Positions 50,947 through 61,868 of a DNA stretch of 64,000 nucleotides are shown one piece after another. Source of the stretch: Petrosia ficiformis (lineage: Eukaryota; Porifera; Demospongiae; Haplosclerida; Petrosiidae); assembly GCA_947044365.1 (NCBI GenBank), contig OX345637.1, positions 14,168,916 through 14,232,915 of the forward strand. Direction: 5' to 3'. Within the stretch, counting starts at the first letter, position 1; every line of letters begins with the position of its first letter. The notes under the pieces were generated by a model. The model made no database searches, had not been told where the DNA came from, and worked only from the letters and a program-made list of their open reading frames with translations. A program made the position numbers and the translations under genes.

Positions 50947-51472
50947 CTATAAAAGAATCACCACAGTATCAATTTCAAAATGTGCTGTATCACTACTAGG
51001 TATAAACCCAAATGAGTATGAGTGACCTCCTCGAAGACAAATGGTATTGAACGCTGCTTGTCCAATTTCTGTTGTCCAGTCTGAGTATATTATCTTCTCA
51101 TTGCTATATTCACAGGTAGACAGGATTCCATCTCCCTCTTCATCATTTGCAGCACAGCTTCTTTCCCACACAAATGTATATTTCAGATTGTATCTGATAA
51201 CAAATCATATTCACCACTAGTTGGCTGCCAAAATTAATAATATCAACACCATTAATAATCAGAGCATAACCAGATCCTGTAAACAAGCCTAAGCTTGATT
51301 GTGTACGATAAGAGAAATTAGTTACCCTTAAACTCTCTTCAGCTTCGAAAAGCAAATGGTCAATTGGAACATATGGTAAAAACCTGTTTTCTGATGGTTT
51401 AGAACCGGTTGAAACAGTTACTCCTGTACGACATATACTTTCTTCTGTATTCATGTTAGCAACGTCAGCCAA
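50947..51472 (-). pseudogene. Extracellular-type protein relic, possibly laminin-related
   Basis: Two overlapping minus-strand frames. 51472 down reads HLLFEAEESLRVTNF and SSLGLFTGSGYALIINGVD; 51171 down reads ERSCAANDEEGDGILSTC and DWTTEIGQAAFNTICLRGGH then FEIDTVVILL and stop. They join only through a frame change near 51165. The pattern CLxxGxxYxFxF...DTVVI resembles the end of laminin IV/LF-type modules, but the match is weak. The family is otherwise not recognised. No signal peptide or neighbouring exon was identified. Confidence 0.35.
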
Positions 51473-52742
51473 TATTCCTCTTTAATTGCAGCTATATGGA
51501 GCTAGAGCAGGTGTCTGCTTAATATTATCCTGGTTCACAATTGTCAAAGGTGTCCACCAATTATGTGAGGTTTGCATAAAAAGTTATGTTATCACATAAC
51601 ATAGAATCCTAAGGTTACTATGACAACCACAACCAAACCAATCTGGAATGCTATGAATAATTAATTTTTTACTGAATAATAATTATTAATTTGTTTTACA
51701 CCCAAATTCTACTTTTGGGTAGTCTAAGTGCATTTGTAATATAATTCATTGCAATTAATGAATAATGACAAATCAGCTCATGGTAATTAACGTTCATGAA
51801 AGGAAACATGAATTTCACTCATGTTGGCAGTATTGTGTTGAGATTACTGGAAGATCTGATTGGAGAAAGTAAAGCCGAATGCACTGATCACAATGTATAC
51901 CCCCTGTGTTGTACCTCCACTGATTCCTCCAGAGGTTTCAAACAATACCTCATCAAACACACACGTCTATGTATTGCGCTCACAAACTGGAAAATGTGTA
52001 ATACTACACATAAGTATGCATAAATATAAGCATTTACATCTTTTTCAATACACTGCAATGTATTAATTTATATAGTACACTGTGACATATTAAACAATTG
52101 GACTGTAACTATATACAACTTAATTATAACAAGAACTACTGGAAATCATCTTTATTACATAAAAACGCATTAACAATTTTGATATACCAAAGTGCCAAAT
52201 ATTAAATGTTTAATTTTTATCTGCTCCTAAACAAAGATTTTTTCTGGCCAATTATCTCTCTCTTTATTCATAAAAATAAATAACCTAGTTTTTTAGAATA
52301 TTATAAGAATGTTAACCTTGGTACAATACAGCTGTTTTATGGGTCAGACCAATATGATTCTCAGTCCTTTAATTTGAAGTGGTATAGGTAAGATGTAAAT
52401 AATTACGTATCATAATAATCTATGATAAGGATATAATTATATTAAGTACATACAAATCCTAGATATCCAGCTAGCAGGAATATACATATTTATTTATCCA
52501 AGCTTAAGAAAACTTGGCATTCAATCAGTGCATTGCTATCTCAACCACCATTCAACTTTTGTAACTTTTATCTAGTGTGCAATTCATATAAAACACTTAT
52601 AATTTCAAAAAACCAAACAGAAATGTGCACCAGCTATATATCTATATAGTACTGTTTGTAAATATAAGATAATTACATTGAAATATTTGCGATAAACAAA
52701 TTGTGCATTATACATTTCACACATTGATAATTAATTACATTA
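51473..52742. other. AT-rich stretch without recognised genes
   Basis: Short frames only (for example around 51796-52066), none with motifs or paralogues. Separates the laminin-like relic from the orphan tail fragment. Confidence 0.4.
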
Positions 52743-52840
52743 CAGTCTCATAACCAGGGGTATTAGTTTGTATGGAGTGGATATCTTGATAAGCTGGATT
52801 CTTGTTAACTGATATCTTTTTATTAGAATTACTATTACTG
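52743..52840 (-). pseudogene. Orphan receptor cytoplasmic-tail fragment cut by a repeat
   Basis: It reads SNSNKKISVNKNPAYQDIHS then IQTNTPGYETVM and stop. This is the family tail with NPAYQDI intact, but the stretch between the second and third tyrosine motifs has been deleted, leaving one GYETV end. The 5' end stops exactly at the repeat boundary at 52841. It is probably the former R9 tail, displaced by the insertion that now lies between it and the R9 transmembrane exon. Confidence 0.65.
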
Positions 52841-53633
52841 CACTGTAAAACGTAATAGGTTATTTTGACCTTCAGTTGGTTACAGGAGTTTCAATGCAAT
52901 TATATTTTCCTCCATGCTGATTTATATTTCCTGCTAACTAATATTTACAAGTCATGCACAGTTCATTTGATCTTGACCTATATTGACTCATATAAAGTAC
53001 ATGTCATATATAACAAGGCATATGGTAACAAACATATTAATACAATGTAACTATATACATAGCATAGTATTGTAGGTACAACCTGTGGTACATTATTTGT
53101 GAAAACAAGTGATGTTACTACCTCATTCCAGAGTAATTAATTAATATAAATTTGCACATGAATTTGTACTTGTAATAGCAAACATGTGATATATACTCCA
53201 CAGATATTTGAAACGCCAGCACATGTATGTAATTATTATGAGATATACATGTTTAAAGTACATGTACATTGTATTGCTTTTGTTAATTAATACAATGTAG
53301 CTATATATATACTGTATATACGTAGCATAGTATTATAGTGGTATATTATTAGTATTCCAATTCCAACATCTGCAAAAACAACAGACGTCATTGCAGAGTA
53401 GATAATTACATGAAGTTGTACTTATAATAACAAATAATGTGATGTACTCCACAGATATTTGAAAAGTCAGCACATGTATGTACCATTCTTTATTATGGCA
53501 TATACCTTATATACCAGTCAATATACATGTAGATCAAAATCAAAACTTGTTATTTTAACCCTCATTTGGTTACATAATTGAAACTCATGTAACCAAATGA
53601 GGGTTAAAATAACCTATTCATTTTTAAAGTGTA
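52841..53633. repeat. 0.79-kb repeat, copy 1, with inverted termini
   Basis: It begins CACTGTAAAACGTAATAGG and ends in the inverted counterpart CCTATTCATTTTTAAAGTG. About 55 bp at each end are imperfect inverted repeats (GGTTATTTTGACC / GGTTAAAATAACC). The right end also contains its own hairpin with arms of nearly 30 bp (CCCTCATTTGGTTACA / TGTAACCAAATGAGGG). No ORF of note. It is nearly identical to 54413-55204. Confidence 0.8.
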
Positions 53634-54412
53634 TAGTTTGAACCAATGGGATAACTTTCATTATCTGCATTCATGGCACAAAGAAAATATTTGTGGTAGT
53701 TAAGCATATATATTATTTTTATTGTATAAAACAAAAATCTGATGAAACATAAACTTTCATGTTCAACATAATTATACACAGGATAGTTAGCATTTTGTCT
53801 GGTTATAATATAGCTATTATGGTAAAAAGGAATGTTATGACTACAGTCATAAATGCATATACCCAAATACACCCTACTACCATATAAAGAGGCTGTTATT
53901 GATAACTTCAAAATGAGATAATATGAAACAATTTGTTTCAAATAATTGGTTATAGTAAAAACTAATCATGCAATCAGGAATGTACGTACCAATATACACC
54001 CTACTTAGTGTCATCAATTTCCTTACACAACATAAGGAAATTGAAATTATAATTATTGGGCTCGCCGAGCCTACGCGTGGGCCAGTCTTTGGTACTTTGG
54101 TTGTCATTCTGTCATTCATTCTTCATTCATTGGGCTCGCCGCGCCTACGCGTGGGCGAGTCTTTAGTACTTTGGTTGTCATTCTGTCATTCATTCATTCT
54201 GTCCCCACTTTTTTTATTTAATCGTCGATTTAAAGACTTATATAATTTGACTGTAAGTAATATAGTTACCTCACAAGCATAACATTTATTATCAATATAG
54301 CATTGAAACTCATGTAACCAAATAAGGGTTAAAATAACTGGTTCATTTTTACAGTGAAAGTTCCAGAGCTGGAACTGGAAATATTAAAATAAATATAACT
54401 AGAACAACACTA
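53634..54412. repeat. Spacer between the paired 0.79-kb repeats
   Basis: It contains a third right-end copy of the same repeat family at about 54303-54358 (CATGTAACCAAATAAGGG..CATTTTTACAGTG), showing earlier insertions at this place, and a GC-rich tandem duplication at 54057-54200. No coding sequence recognised. Confidence 0.5.
54057..54200. repeat. GC-rich 70-bp tandem repeat, two copies
   Basis: GGGCTCGCCGAGCCTACGCG... through GTCATTCTGTCATTCATTC is repeated directly with few changes (second copy from about 54131). The GC-rich heads (CGAGCCTACGCG / CGCGCCTACGCG) stand out from the AT-rich context and resemble the CGCCTACGC pieces near 15420 and 36210. Confidence 0.6.
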
Positions 54413-55204
54413 CACTGTAAAAAGTAATAGGTTATTTTGACCTTCAGTTGGTTACAGGAGTTTCAATGCAATTATATTTTCCTCCATGCTGATTTATATT
54501 TCCTGCTAACTAATATTTACAAGTCATGCACAGTTCATTTGATCTTGACCTATATTGACTCATATAAAGTACATGTCATATATAACAAGGCATATGGTAA
54601 CAAACATATTAATACAATGTAACTATATACATAGCATAGTATTGTAGGTACAACCTGTGGTATATTATTTGTGAAAACAAGTGATGTTACTACCTCATTC
54701 CAGAGTAATTAATTAATATAAATATGCACATGAATTTGTACTTGTAATAGCAAACATGTGATATATACTCCACAGATATTTGAAACGCCAGCACATGTAT
54801 GTAATTATTATGAGATATACATGTTTAAAGTACATGTACATTGTATTGCTTTTGTTAATTAATACAATGTAGCTATATATATACTGTATATACGTAGCAT
54901 AGTATTATAGTGGTATATTATTAGTATTCCAATTCCAACATCTGCAAAAACAACAGACGTCATTGCAGAGTAGATAATTACATGAAGTTGTACTTATAAT
55001 AACAAATAATGTGATGTACTCCACAGATATTTGAAAAGTCAGCACATGTATGTACCATTCTTTATTATGGCATATACCTTATATACCAGTCAATATACAT
55101 GTAGATCAAAATCAAAACTTGTTATTTTAACCCTCATTTGGTTACATAATTGAAACTCATGTAACCAAATGAGGGTTAAAATAACCTATTCATTTTTAAA
55201 GTGT
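54413..55204. repeat. 0.79-kb repeat, copy 2, with inverted termini
   Basis: Direct copy of 52841-53633 at an offset of 1572 bp. Only a handful of differences were seen (for example AAAAAG for AAAACG at the start, and a 1-nt indel), so the duplication is recent. Its right end lies 16 bp from the R9 stop codon. Confidence 0.8.
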
Positions 55205-55219
55205 GGTGTTAGTAACAGT

Positions 55220-56920
55220 TTATGGATCATCATAAGCTGGATTAGTTTGTAATGGTAGTACTTGTCCAGTAGATCCTGAATGAAGAACAATATAATTTCC
55301 ATTGATAAGAATTATAGTTTAAAATAACTAAAGCACCTGAATTTTTATGGATTTTTGAGTACAATATGATGATCACTAGAACACTAGTGACTATTGTTAA
55401 CACTAGTATAATAACACTCAAACTGGTAGCTATAATGATAGTTGTATTACTTTCAGCATCAGGAATACCACTGGTTGACATGACTGTAGTAAGACCAGTA
55501 GTACTAGTAACTAAATGAATAGAAGCAGAACTATAATATACAATTATAATGCATAGAAATGTTACTCCAAAAATACACATGTACATCTGTAACAACTTAT
55601 AATTATAATGCTAACTTGTTGATGGTCTAGAAGGAGACAATATCAGAGAAGAGGAAGCTAGGACTGTATCAGCAATATCAGTTGGTGGGACTGTAGGAAG
55701 ACCAGTAGTACTAGTGACTATAAATGAACAGAAATTGAATTTAAGCAAAAATTTAATGTCAACTTTAAAACACATAATTATAATTATAATAACTAACTTG
55801 ATGATATAGAAAAAGGCAATATCAGAGATATAGAAGATGAAGCTAGCACTGTTGTTAATCTTGCTGTTGTTGTTGTCGAAGTTGTTGTTATTGTTGTTGT
55901 TGATGTTGTTGTTATTGACCCTATTGTTGTTGTTGTTGTTGTTGTTGTTTGTTCATCTACAAACACTTGATTCTTAATAATAGCTGGTAATTGACTCAGT
56001 GTGTTATCATTCTCAACATCATACACATACAAGTCATAATATCCAGTAACAACATTTGATATGCAACCCTCAGCAATGTTGTTGACATCTCTATTAAACC
56101 TTACTGGTGGTAGTATCATGATGTTATTTTGAAATATCTGTATTTCACAACCAACTGCAATAGTATTTATAGAGAATCTACACACCACACACACTTCTCC
56201 ACTAGTGCTAGTTATGTCAATTGATTGAACATCATAAGTTGCTATAGAATATAATTATTTCAGGTAATTAAATTGTACATGTTATCTTTGAATGTCTAAT
56301 AAAATAATTATGCTTGCAACTGATCATACATAATTATACCATGGTGCATGGGTGATTGCCATAGTAACCTTCATATCATAGTTATGTCATGATCAAAAGC
56401 TTTGAAGTCTTGAATTATATAATTATATGTATATATATATATTATATATATATATTATATAGATATATATAATATATACATAATTATATATATCTATATA
56501 TGTATATATGTATATATATATGTATATTATATATATATATATATAAATTATATATGTGTATTATATAGCATGGTTCAGAGGTCTATATGCGAAATATAAA
56601 CCTGGCGGCGAGGGAGTTTTGTGAAGATATATCCCGAGGGCCGTAGGCCCGAGGGATATATCTTCACAAAACTCCCAAGCCACCAGGCTTATATTTCGCA
56701 TATAGACCAATGAACCATGCTATATAAAATATATTTCATGCAAACATTTATTTTACCTGGCTAAAGAGTCCATTTTGACACACCTACTACGTTCATGAGC
56801 ATGCGCACATTATGCAAAAAAATATAAACCTGTTTTGAGGGTTATATACAAAATATAAACTTTGTGCGTTAATTAGAATATAGGAAAAACGCATGTAATT
56901 CGAGGCACAGAAAAAAGTCA

Positions 56921-56962
<42 letters not shown>

Positions 56963-57254
56963 ATTATATAACATGTTTCAGAGGTCTATATGCGTTATAT
57001 AAACCTGCCACGAGGTAAGATATCACCCTATAACGCATATAGATAGATGAAACATGTTATATATGATATATTTTAGAATGAGATTCATACCTAGGATTGT
57101 CCTGCAAGAGATTGTCGTTAAGTCGGTAAGAAATCGCCGTCGAGTTGCACGAGGTTGATATTTAAAAATATCAACCTATTTTGAGGTTTATATATATGAG
57201 AAATATAAACTTACACGCCCCATTGAAAATGTATGGGCTATGAATCTCATTATA

Positions 57255-57311
<57 letters not shown>

Positions 57312-57313
57312 TG

Positions 57314-57352
<39 letters not shown>

Positions 57353-60300
57353 TATATATAAACATATTTACTAAGGAACAAGAACCTCGTGCATAAGATA
57401 GCTCATGAATCGAATTTCAGATGTACATTCATGTGTAAATATATCAACTAATCATACATGCCTTTTGTTCTTTTTCCATTAACTGTTCTTCATGTTAATA
57501 GTATATATCTATCACAATTTATACATGTAATGATTATTACATGTTTTGTCTAATTAGGTTCTTCTAATATTATAATAAAAGATTTTAGTATTATTTTACA
57601 CACCACCATGAAACTAATTAATACATGTAATAATTATTGTACAGATAATGTGATCATTAATCCCAGAGTTATTTGGTAGAGGTTAATGTCTTCAATGAAG
57701 GAACTTAGTAAAACACTAATTATTTCAGTTTCATAAACTAATTTTAAAGTCTACAGTTGGTTTACTGGCCATAACATATATATTCCATTGTTCTTTGCAC
57801 ATCAAGTACTTCTACAAGTTTAAGAATACATGGTATTTTAGCCATTAGAAACAGTTCATCAATAGTAAATATTGCTAATTAAAATTGTATGTTACTATAC
57901 ATATCTTCATTCAGCTTGGGGCAGTAATGTGGATCTAACTTACAAGTATTACTCTACATGATAGTATTGAAATGCTTATAATAAATATCACATGATGTCA
58001 CATGATATAATATATGTAAACAGTCTGTGTAAATTATGATAATAAGTACATACAGTATATAAATTTTACAACTGTACATTATATTATCATGTACACAACT
58101 ACACTATGTAAACACTATTTGATGCCTACACAAACATTTAGTTAAAACTCCCATAGCTTATATTATATATATTTCACAGTATCATATAAATATGTTATAG
58201 TATATACTTATACAGTCGTTATTGCAAGGAATAGCATCAGTTCAATTATGTTGCTTATAGGCTTACAAATGCTTTTGATGGCCAGATATAATTACATGTG
58301 TTTTAGTATAAATTATGCTAAATCTTTGACATGAGATATGAGTAAACAGCATGTACCCTAAAATTATAGTGCTTCAACTATAATTGGATGAAATTAGTAC
58401 AAATATATATATGGCATGTAACCTCACTAATTGCTAAATGTACTAACTACTAAATTACACTTATTTTAAATATTATTTTACTTTATAGTGTAGTCATGAA
58501 TGTATAACAATTAGCAATGATTTATCAGACCCACCAAAGTTTAACATATTTCAATTTGCATAGCTGCCCACAATTAGCTGTGTACTGCTGCTATACAACT
58601 ATAAACATTCAAAACCGAAACCAAGGTTCCGATAAATCAAAAAAACTACAAACAGGAATTATAGCTTTATATGTTTGTCTTTGAACAGTAGGAATTTATA
58701 ATATATGTGTGTGGTATTTCACTTACTTAAGTTAGTACTACTACTAATATTAAACTCTCCATCCAGATTACTAAAAGACACTTGTATAGTATATATCATG
58801 TCTGATTGAAGAGTAATATTATCCACAGTAGTGAGTATATTATCTTGTGATCCTTCCATTAATATTACATCATTAATAGTAGTATCATCAGTTGAATCAG
58901 TGATCAAAATATGAGTAGTAGTGGGATATTCACCAGGACATAGTTTACTGATCTGTGAAGTAGTTGGTACATATTATACTTTATGTTATCATAATTATAT
59001 GTTATGCACAGAAGAACAGACTCACTCATATTACATGCACAAGTATAAACACATGTGAAACCTTATTATATACCAACAGAAACATTTCTGTTTAACATTA
59101 TCTTGTCTACACAACAAAAAATTCGTTGGGACTGTGAATAATATAAATGTATGAACATTTTCTTACATTTACAAGTACTGTTATGTTTAACACATTATGA
59201 GTGATGACTGGTTGAATGGTTACTGGTATACTGGAGTCAAATGATGCAACTGTGTTGAGAAAATATAAAATAGCAAATGTCATACTATTTGATATTATAT
59301 ACTCTTATTCTTACACTGTAAAAATAAAATTGTTTAAATAACAAATATATTGGTTAGTACAGTTGCAAGGATTTAACAATTAGTTGGTTGTTCAGGATAC
59401 ATACACCATAGCTACTTTGGTCTAATTATATTAAAACACGTAAAAGATATATGTACCTACTATAATCAATTATCATGCCTAAGATCTCACATTAGATGCA
59501 CAAAGATTGCCAACCTAAAATGGCTCAATTAAAATTAATATTCTACTTAGACAGCATAAGGATATTGAGATTACAGTACATCCAAAACAACCTACACGAC
59601 CAATTAAATTACAATTTAAATTATTTCTTGCAACTGTACTAACCAATAAATTTATTATTTTAACAATTTTATATTTGCAGTGTATGATAATTCTACATGT
59701 TATCAGATGTACAATGAAGCACAAGGTAATGTAAAAGCAGTAATTCTACATTCTTTGGTTAATGGGAACACAAAATTATATATGAAGTTCTCTCATACAT
59801 ATACAAATCAGTAAATTGCATGGCATACAAATTCGAATAAATACTTTTTGGAAAGTGTAGTGATGATATAATAGTCATTTCTCCATTCCCTGCTCCATTA
59901 TAACCTGATACTGTTATACTGATCTCATCACATGGATCAGTATTATTAGGAGCTGTTAACACATAGTAAGTATCAGTAATAAACTGAGATATATTGAACA
60001 TGATACTAGTAACTGATATGTTATATCCAGTGATATGTGTCCCAGGAAGAGTGAATGGTTGATTCCATGAGATATTGAGATTTGAGGAATCAATAAACTT
60101 ATGTGATATATCAACTGATGATAATGGACCTGTAAGAATATATTACATTAGTATAGGGAGATGCGTCTTAATAATAATTTACCTTGTACCAAGAGTATAC
60201 CATTGTCACTGAATAGTTGTTTTGCGTTTTCAATATCAATAGCTAAACATTGTATTTCAGTATTGTTATATTGTGTTAATGCAGTTGCTGTTAGATTTCT

Positions 60301-60597
60301 TCTTGTTGTTGTAGAGTTAATATCTTCAGTATCAAGTTGTATAAAACCTTTATCAATAACACTTTGTTCAGATGCAGCAGTACCATTCACAAAGAAGGCA
60401 AGTAAATCAGCCTCTACAGCAACACAACTAAACTCCACTTCAGTGCCATGAAGAACTGTTATATTGTCAGGATGAGTCAGAAACTCTACAATAGAATGAA
60501 CATAAACAAGATAAAAAGATGTCTACTTGATTTTCCTACCTAAAGTTTCAGTTAACACCAAAATAGATTGTAGAACAAGCAAATATGCCACAGCCAT
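55220..60597 (-). CDS. R9: one-Ig, two-FN3 transmembrane receptor with short single-tyrosine tail
   Basis: Complete gene, assembled to 594 aa. Exons: 60540-60597 signal peptide; 60183-60485 Ig (FSCVAVEAD, IQCLAID); 59845-60129 FN3; 59167-59303 and 58727-58952 second FN3-like domain; 55798-56241 membrane-proximal domain and a long Thr repeat; 55616-55717 extra 34-residue Ser/Thr/Pro exon; 55337-55510 helix (SVIILVLTIVTSVLVIIIL); 55220-55275 tail. The tail is only about 18 residues and ends TNPAYDDP, keeping NPxY but lacking the second and third tyrosine motifs. It stops 16 bp before a transposon-like repeat, and a family-type tail fragment lies beyond the repeats at 52743-52840, so the tail was probably truncated by insertion. 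All junctions are in frame. The intron 56242-58726 is rich in (TA)n and palindromes. Confidence 0.85.
56415..56565. repeat. (TA)n-rich tract in R9 intron
   Basis: Imperfect TA/TATG runs. Similar runs at 56925-56960 and 57255-57362 separate the palindromes. Confidence 0.8.
56568..56730. repeat. Large palindrome (about 80-bp arms) in R9 intron
   Basis: The arms start AGCATGGTTCAGAGGTCTAT and include GTTTTGTGAAGATATATCCC; the inverted copy ends ATAGACCAATGAACCATGCT. A few mismatches per arm. It sits inside a (TA)n field. Confidence 0.75.
56965..57064. repeat. Second palindrome in R9 intron
   Basis: TATATAACATGTTTCAGAGG..GCGTTATA and the inverted TATAACGCATATAGAT..GAAACATGTTATATA. A third foldback (ATGAGATTCATA / TATGAATCTCAT, about 57079-57250) follows directly. 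Confidence 0.65.
59314..59682. mobile_element. Family A MITE in R9 intron
   Basis: CACTGTAAAAATAAAATTG to ATATTTGCAGTG, with TA flanks, 10 bp from the acceptor at 59303. Same insertion as in R4, R6 and S7. Confidence 0.75.
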
Positions 60598-60716
60598 TGC
60601 TTGAATGGGTGGAGTTAAAATGTATATAGATCTATATATATACATATATATAATTATTATACCAGTACACTAGTACACTGAGTACAGTAATAACGCCTAG
60701 GCTTTTCTTTAGTTGA

Positions 60717-61016
60717 ATGTTGACTGCAAGGTTTTATTATGAGGAGTTTGATATGTCTGTTAAGACATTCTTACAATCTGAGCCATCAGGCTCCTTGATG
60801 GCAGAGGAATTTATGATTGTACTAATCCTAAAGCTAGCTCTGTTTCTGAGGGTAGCCGAGACTATAAATTATATAAAATTCAAATCAAAGTTGATTGTAG
60901 TTTATTGTACAAGTCTTTGTACAGTAGCTTACAATATTGATATTGGGTTTTGTTTATTCTGGTATTACCAAGAATTTCAATTACCTGTTTTAGTTAAAAT
61001 TCTAAACTATATATAA
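60717..61016 (+). other. Conserved plus-strand open stretch upstream of receptor genes
   Basis: A 99-codon plus-strand frame reads ARFYYEEFDMSVKTFLQSE and SLMAEEFMIVLILKLALFL. Related sequence occurs upstream of S7 (41345-41480; YYEDFDMSVKTLLPSE, SLMAEEFMIALIPKL) and, as a short piece, upstream of R6 (31257-31320). Conservation may only reflect duplication of the gene flanks. No start context or splice partner is evident. It might be the relic of an unrelated gene. Confidence 0.3.
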
Positions 61017-61151
61017 TACATATTCTCACTAAATATTCAATTGTCACTTATATAATAATAATACATGTCACGGTCACTTTCATAAGACATGACTCATTTG
61101 AAAATATTCTTTATTAAATTAACATCTTCAACCTAAACCCAATCCTGAAAA

Positions 61152-61239
61152 GAACTGTAGCTATATATATGAAAACAAATTCCTCCAGGACCAAAGAACT
61201 GTAGCTATATATATGAAAACAAATTCCTCCAGGACCAAA
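61152..61239. repeat. 44-bp tandem repeat, two copies
   Basis: GAACTGTAGCTATATATATG..CCAGGACCAAA at 61152-61195 and 61196-61239. The paralogous flank near 41712 has one copy. It is followed at about 61244-61270 by a stray copy of the hinge-exon sequence (CTGTTGGAGGTGAAGATATG). Confidence 0.7.
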
Positions 61240-61868
61240 AGACACTGTTGGAGGTGAAGATATGGTTTCAGTTTATTCATACACTGGTACAGTGTTCCTG
61301 GATCTCTTCAAAGTGTTTGACTGTGTAGATCACTCCATCTTCTGCCCTTATATGGTGTAGATAAAATTTAATGCTGTACCCCTGTGCATATTAGAAAATG
61401 ATGTGGCATATATATAATTATAGTATAATTGGGCAGTATGAGAAAGTGTGCAAACAAGTTTGGGAGATTAAAAGTAGGACCCAAAAGTAAACAAACTACT
61501 TTTATATAACTCTACATAAGTACAGCTATTTGTATTTGCTTTATAGCAGTATATACCAATCCAATATTTATGTTCAAACATTCTAAACATGAAAAGATAA
61601 TAGTATAATTGAATCACAACATGTCTTTTTAAACAAAATAGTGACAGAAGAAATTAATCAATCGCATGCTTTTGCAATCATTTATGAAAAAATAATTTTC
61701 AAAAAAATTACTACTGCTCGAAATTATATCTAATTACCAAAAACATGGAGTTAATGATTTTTCATGTATGTAATGCAAGAAACAAAGATACAACAACGAT
61801 ATTTATGACAATGATAAACAAACTTATGACGTCAGTAAGTTTAAGTTTCATTCTAATCCCCAAGCAGA

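Noticed and set aside
52841..55204. LTR retrotransposon reading of the two direct repeats
   Set aside because: The repeats have inverted termini and hairpins, start CACTG rather than TG..CA, and the 0.78-kb interior has no gag/pol, primer-binding site or polypurine tract.
60161..60451. Plus-strand open frames over the Ig exons (also 30198-30404 and 62683-62967)
   Set aside because: They are antisense shadows of minus-strand Ig exons, which have signal peptides, splice sites and family conservation.
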